A stretch of DNA of 10,042 nucleotides from Hyphomicrobiales bacterium. GTDB taxonomy: Bacteria; Pseudomonadota; Alphaproteobacteria; Rhizobiales; Aestuariivirgaceae. The DNA lies in the NCBI GenBank assembly GCA_013002595.1, contig JABDJG010000474.1:1-10042 (forward strand), read 5' to 3'. Within the stretch, counting starts at the first letter, position 1. The number at the start of each line of letters is the position of its first letter. A program made the translations under genes and the position numbers. Below are positions 7,733-10,042 of the stretch, piece by piece. Below the pieces are notes generated by a model. That model was given only the letters and a program-made list of their open reading frames with translations, was not told the DNA's origin and ran no database searches.

Positions 7733-7800
7733 TAAGTGCGCTCCATGGCACTCTCAAATCAGCAATTTCAGCGATGAACCGCGCTTGGAAGGATTGACTC

Positions 7801-8346
7801 ATGCAAGATCCAGTCATCTCCCGTATTAGCAAGCCAGGCCGCTACGCGCTGCCGGCTGCCGAAGCCGAGCGTTTCACGTCTGCCATGGCGATGGCCGCGA
7901 CCGCCGTTTCTGTAGTCACCACCGATGGTGCCGCCGGCAAGTTTGGCCTGACCGTGAGTGCTGTGTCGTCGGTGTCCGCCGAGCCGCCGATGGTTCTGGC
8001 CTGCATCAACCGCCGCAGCCCGCTTGCAGAGGCGGTGACCCGCAACAAAATCTTTTGTATCAACCTCCTGGCCGCCAGCCAGTGCCTGGTCTCGGACGTT
8101 TTCGCCGGCCGGGCGAGCGAAGCAATGCCTTACGACTTCAGCTGTGCCGATTGGTATTTTGGAATGACCGGCGCGCCGATGCTGGCGGGTGCTGCAGCCT
8201 CGTTCGACTGCAATCTGGAAGCCGCCCATGACGCCGGCACCCATCGCATCATCATCGGCAAGGTGTTGCAGGCAGCGACCGGCGAGCACGAACCGCTGGT
8301 CTATGCCCGCCGTGGCTACCGGTCCATCACCGATCTCAATCACTGA
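7801..8346 (+). CDS. Flavin reductase, HpaC-like partner of the monooxygenase
   Basis: This 181-residue protein of the flavin reductase-like (FMN-binding split barrel) family should use NAD(P)H to reduce free FAD or FMN for the monooxygenase encoded next. Length matches HpaC-type reductases (about 160-190). Visible motifs are AVSVVTTDG (35-43), the flavin-binding stretch GLTVSAVSSVSAEPPMVL (49-66), the Asn-Arg-Arg-Ser-Pro turn (70-74), FCINLLA (85-91) and the family-typical HRIIIGKV (148-155). The ATG at 7801 follows a clear AAGGA site with a 7-base spacer. It is first in a rightward operon, 28 bp before the monooxygenase gene, and diverges from lysR. Pairing with an HpaB-type oxygenase supports a two-component system. 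NADH versus NADPH preference cannot be seen. Confidence 0.9.
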   Translation: MQDPVISRISKPGRYALPAAEAERFTSAMAMAATAVSVVTTDGAAGKFGLTVSAVSSVSAEPPMVLACINRRSPLAEAVTRNKIFCINLLAASQCLVSDVFAGRASEAMPYDFSCADWYFGMTGAPMLAGAAASFDCNLEAAHDAGTHRIIIGKVLQAATGEHEPLVYARRGYRSITDLNH

Positions 8347-8374
8347 GAACAAATCCGCACAGGGGAATAACAGA

Positions 8375-9841
8375 ATGATCAGAACAGGCGATCAATATCG
8401 CGAATCGATCCGCGATGGCCGTGACGTATGGATCAACGGCGAGAAGGTGAACGACGTCACCACACATCCCAGCTTCAAGCCGGCGGTCGATATCCGCGCC
8501 CGAATTTACGACATGCAGCACGACGCCGCGACCCGTGATGTCATGACTGCCGAGGTCGATGGCGACATCGTCGCCCAGGGCAGCAAACTACCCTACACCC
8601 AGGACGACTGGCATGCCAAACGCAAGGCCATCGACACCGTCATGTACGACATCGGCGGCATTGTGACCCGCGTCGGCGATGAGACGGTTGGCGAGATGTG
8701 GTCGCTGTGGGACGGCAAGGACATCCTCAACGAGATCGACCATCGTTTTTCGGAGAACATCGAACGCCACATCCATCAGGTCATCAAGGACGATCCGTTT
8801 CACGTGTCGGCCAACACCGATCCCAAGGGCGACCGTTCTCTACGCCCGCAGGATCAGGATCCTGACATGCTCACCCATGTGGTCAAGGAAACCGACGCCG
8901 GCATCATCATCCGCGGCGCCAAATACGAGACCGCTGCGGCCTATTCCAACCAGGCCTTCTTGAAACCCACAATTGCCAACTGGGGCGATGCAAAATTGTC
9001 CGACTATGCGCTCGGATGCATCGTTCATATGAACGCGCCGGGCGTCAAACACATCTGCCGCACCGGCTTTACCGGGCGCGCGCCGGAGCGCGACTATCCG
9101 CTTTCCAACAAGTTCGACGAGGTCGACACCGTCATGGTGCTCGACGATGTGCTGATCCCCTGGGAAGATGTCCTGTTCTATCAGCACACCCGTGCCGCCA
9201 CCTTCATCCGGGCGACCCTGCACCGCTATTCGGCGTTCCCGTTTGTCCAGCGCACCCTGTCGTTCGCCGACATGATGATCGGCGCCGCCTTGTGGAACGT
9301 CAAACAGACCGGCCTCGACAAGCAGCAGGCGGTGATGGAAAAACTTGCCGAACTCGCTGTGTGGCGTGAAGGCATCAATGCTCACCTGACCGCTGCGGTC
9401 GCCACGGCGGAGGAAAGCCCGAACGGCCTGCTGATGCCCAACCAGTCGCTGCTGTTCACCGGCCGTGTCCATGCCATGACCAACCTGCCCAAGATGATGC
9501 ATCTGGCCCGCGAACTGTGCGGCGGTCAGATCTGCGTCACGCCCGATGCAGCCGCCTTCGAGCATCCCGAAACCGGCAAGTGGCTCGAGAAATTCTACTC
9601 GATCAACGACAGCTGGATTGCCGAGGATCGCCGCAAGCTGCTGGCGCTGGCCCGCGACCTGGTCAATTCGGATTATGCCGGCCACCGCCTGACGTTCCAA
9701 TTGTTTGCCCAGTCGCCGCCATTTGCGCATCTGGCTGCGGTCTACCGCAATTTTGACTGGAACGGGCCGCTGGAATTTGCTCATAAGGCAGCTGGTCTGT
9801 CCGACCGTGTATGGGGCGAGAAAAAGCAGGCCGCCGAATAG
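8375..9841 (+). CDS. HpaB-family FADH2-dependent monooxygenase, divergent active site
   Basis: This is a 488-residue oxygenase component of the 4-hydroxyphenylacetate 3-hydroxylase family, which uses reduced flavin and oxygen to hydroxylate aromatic rings. The N-terminal block GEKVNDVTTHPSFKP (22-36) and ETDAGIIIRGAK (172-183) match HpaB. So does the central YPLSNKFDEVDTVMVLDDV (241-259), followed by IPWEDVLFYQ; the helical C-terminal domain runs from about 280. Aligned from memory with E. coli HpaB, catalytic Arg113 is kept as Arg99, but Tyr117 becomes Glu103 and His155 becomes Ser145, so the substrate is probably not a simple phenol such as 4-hydroxyphenylacetate. The Fe-S cysteines of 4-hydroxybutyryl-CoA dehydratase, a related fold, appear absent. 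The ATG at 8375 follows AGGGGA. A longer frame from 8189 overlaps the reductase gene and is rejected. The RidA-family gene begins 12 bp downstream. Confidence 0.9.
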   Translation: MIRTGDQYRESIRDGRDVWINGEKVNDVTTHPSFKPAVDIRARIYDMQHDAATRDVMTAEVDGDIVAQGSKLPYTQDDWHAKRKAIDTVMYDIGGIVTRVGDETVGEMWSLWDGKDILNEIDHRFSENIERHIHQVIKDDPFHVSANTDPKGDRSLRPQDQDPDMLTHVVKETDAGIIIRGAKYETAAAYSNQAFLKPTIANWGDAKLSDYALGCIVHMNAPGVKHICRTGFTGRAPERDYPLSNKFDEVDTVMVLDDVLIPWEDVLFYQHTRAATFIRATLHRYSAFPFVQRTLSFADMMIGAALWNVKQTGLDKQQAVMEKLAELAVWREGINAHLTAAVATAEESPNGLLMPNQSLLFTGRVHAMTNLPKMMHLARELCGGQICVTPDAAAFEHPETGKWLEKFYSINDSWIAEDRRKLLALARDLVNSDYAGHRLTFQLFAQSPPFAHLAAVYRNFDWNGPLEFAHKAAGLSDRVWGEKKQAAE

Positions 9842-9846
9842 GAGAA
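9841..9846 (+). promoter_or_regulatory. Ribosome-binding site of the RidA-family gene
   Basis: GGAGAA overlaps the last base of the monooxygenase TAG and sits 7 bases before the ATG at 9854. The overlap implies co-transcription and probable translational coupling of the two genes. Confidence 0.7.
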
Positions 9847-9853
9847 TAACAAC

Positions 9854-10042
9854 ATGGCCCACAAGCGCCTGCGCCCGTTCAATACCAAAGAGACCTATCC
9901 CGAGCAGAAGCTCAACAACGACCTCAGCCAAGGGGGCGTTGCGCGCGGCACCATGGTGTTTCTGCGCGGCCAGGTCGCCCAGGATCTCGACACCCGCGAG
10001 AGCCTGCATGTCGGTGATGCCGGCCAGCAGACCGCCAAGGCG
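9854..10042 (+). CDS. RidA/YjgF-family protein, 5' part only
   Basis: Sixty-three codons run open to the window edge. The start MAHKRLRPFNTKETYPEQKL, then NNDLSQGGVARGTMVFLRGQV with QDLDTRESLHVGD, matches a RidA-like subfamily: the FLRGQV segment and the GDAGQQTAKA helix correspond to the beta-strand and helix near the N-terminus of the YjgF fold. RidA hydrolyses reactive imine/enamine intermediates to keto acids; other members have diverged. The catalytic Arg near residue 105 lies beyond the window, so deaminase activity cannot be judged. The gene has a strong AGGAGA site and follows the monooxygenase closely, in the same operon. With an imine-forming FAD dehydrogenase on the divergent arm, an imine-clearing role is plausible but inferred. 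Confidence 0.8.
   Translation, partial: MAHKRLRPFNTKETYPEQKLNNDLSQGGVARGTMVFLRGQVAQDLDTRESLHVGDAGQQTAKA

Noticed and set aside
8189..8374. Possible 62-residue N-terminal extension of the monooxygenase
   Set aside because: The extension overlaps the flavin reductase gene in another frame and reads as low-quality sequence rich in Ser, Pro and Arg. The ATG at 8375 has its own ribosome-binding site and gives the normal HpaB N-terminus.
8854..8865. Perfect 12-bp palindrome TCAGGATCCTGA
   Set aside because: It lies in the monooxygenase coding sequence and encodes part of an Asp/Gln-rich stretch (QDQDPD) in frame. A single palindrome of this size needs no regulatory explanation.
8375..9841. Identity as a 4-hydroxybutyryl-CoA dehydratase (same fold as HpaB)
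   Set aside because: The Cys-x3-Cys pair and the His/Cys pair that hold its iron-sulphur cluster are not seen, and the adjacent flavin reductase points to an oxygenase.
8840..10009. 389-codon open frame on the minus strand opposite the monooxygenase and RidA-like genes
   Set aside because: It lies wholly antisense to two well-supported coding regions, shows no recognisable domain, and long antisense frames are expected in GC-rich genes.

Overview
The window looks like a chromosomal segment of an alphaproteobacterium, most likely in or near the Rhizobiales/Hyphomicrobiales. This is inferred from the moderately high GC, a PleC/DivJ-like sensor kinase, an alphaproteobacterial-style PepN, and catabolic enzymes common in that group. 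No taxonomic search was possible. There is no rRNA, tRNA, CRISPR array, insertion sequence or phage gene.

Left half (1-5480), leftward transcription: a 12-codon basic C-terminal tail of a possible rightward gene ends at 41 and converges on a two-PAS membrane sensor histidine kinase (63-2387, TTG start). A 312-bp non-coding stretch follows, with several inverted repeats, the best being a 14-bp arm pair just upstream of the kinase start. Next come the M1 aminopeptidase N gene pepN (2700-5375) and a 104-bp gap holding a perfect 9-bp inverted repeat.

Right half (5480-10042), a divergent catabolic locus: leftward, a LysR-type regulator (6749-7660) and, 6 bp behind it, a DadA-like FAD-dependent amino-acid dehydrogenase (5480-6742). 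Rightward, a flavin reductase (7801-8346), an HpaB-family FADH2-dependent monooxygenase (8375-9841) and the start of a RidA/YjgF-family protein (9854 to the window edge). The AT-rich 140-bp divergent region carries a perfect T-N11-A dyad (7689-7703), placed as expected for LysR control of both arms.

The set suggests a pathway for an aromatic or heteroaromatic amine or amino acid: the dehydrogenase makes an imine, RidA hydrolyses imines, and the reductase/monooxygenase pair hydroxylates a ring. By alignment from memory with E. coli HpaB, the monooxygenase keeps the flavin-fold motifs but has Glu and Ser in place of the catalytic Tyr and His. Its substrate is therefore probably not 4-hydroxyphenylacetate. 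This divergent system is the most interesting part of the window; the rest is ordinary core genome.
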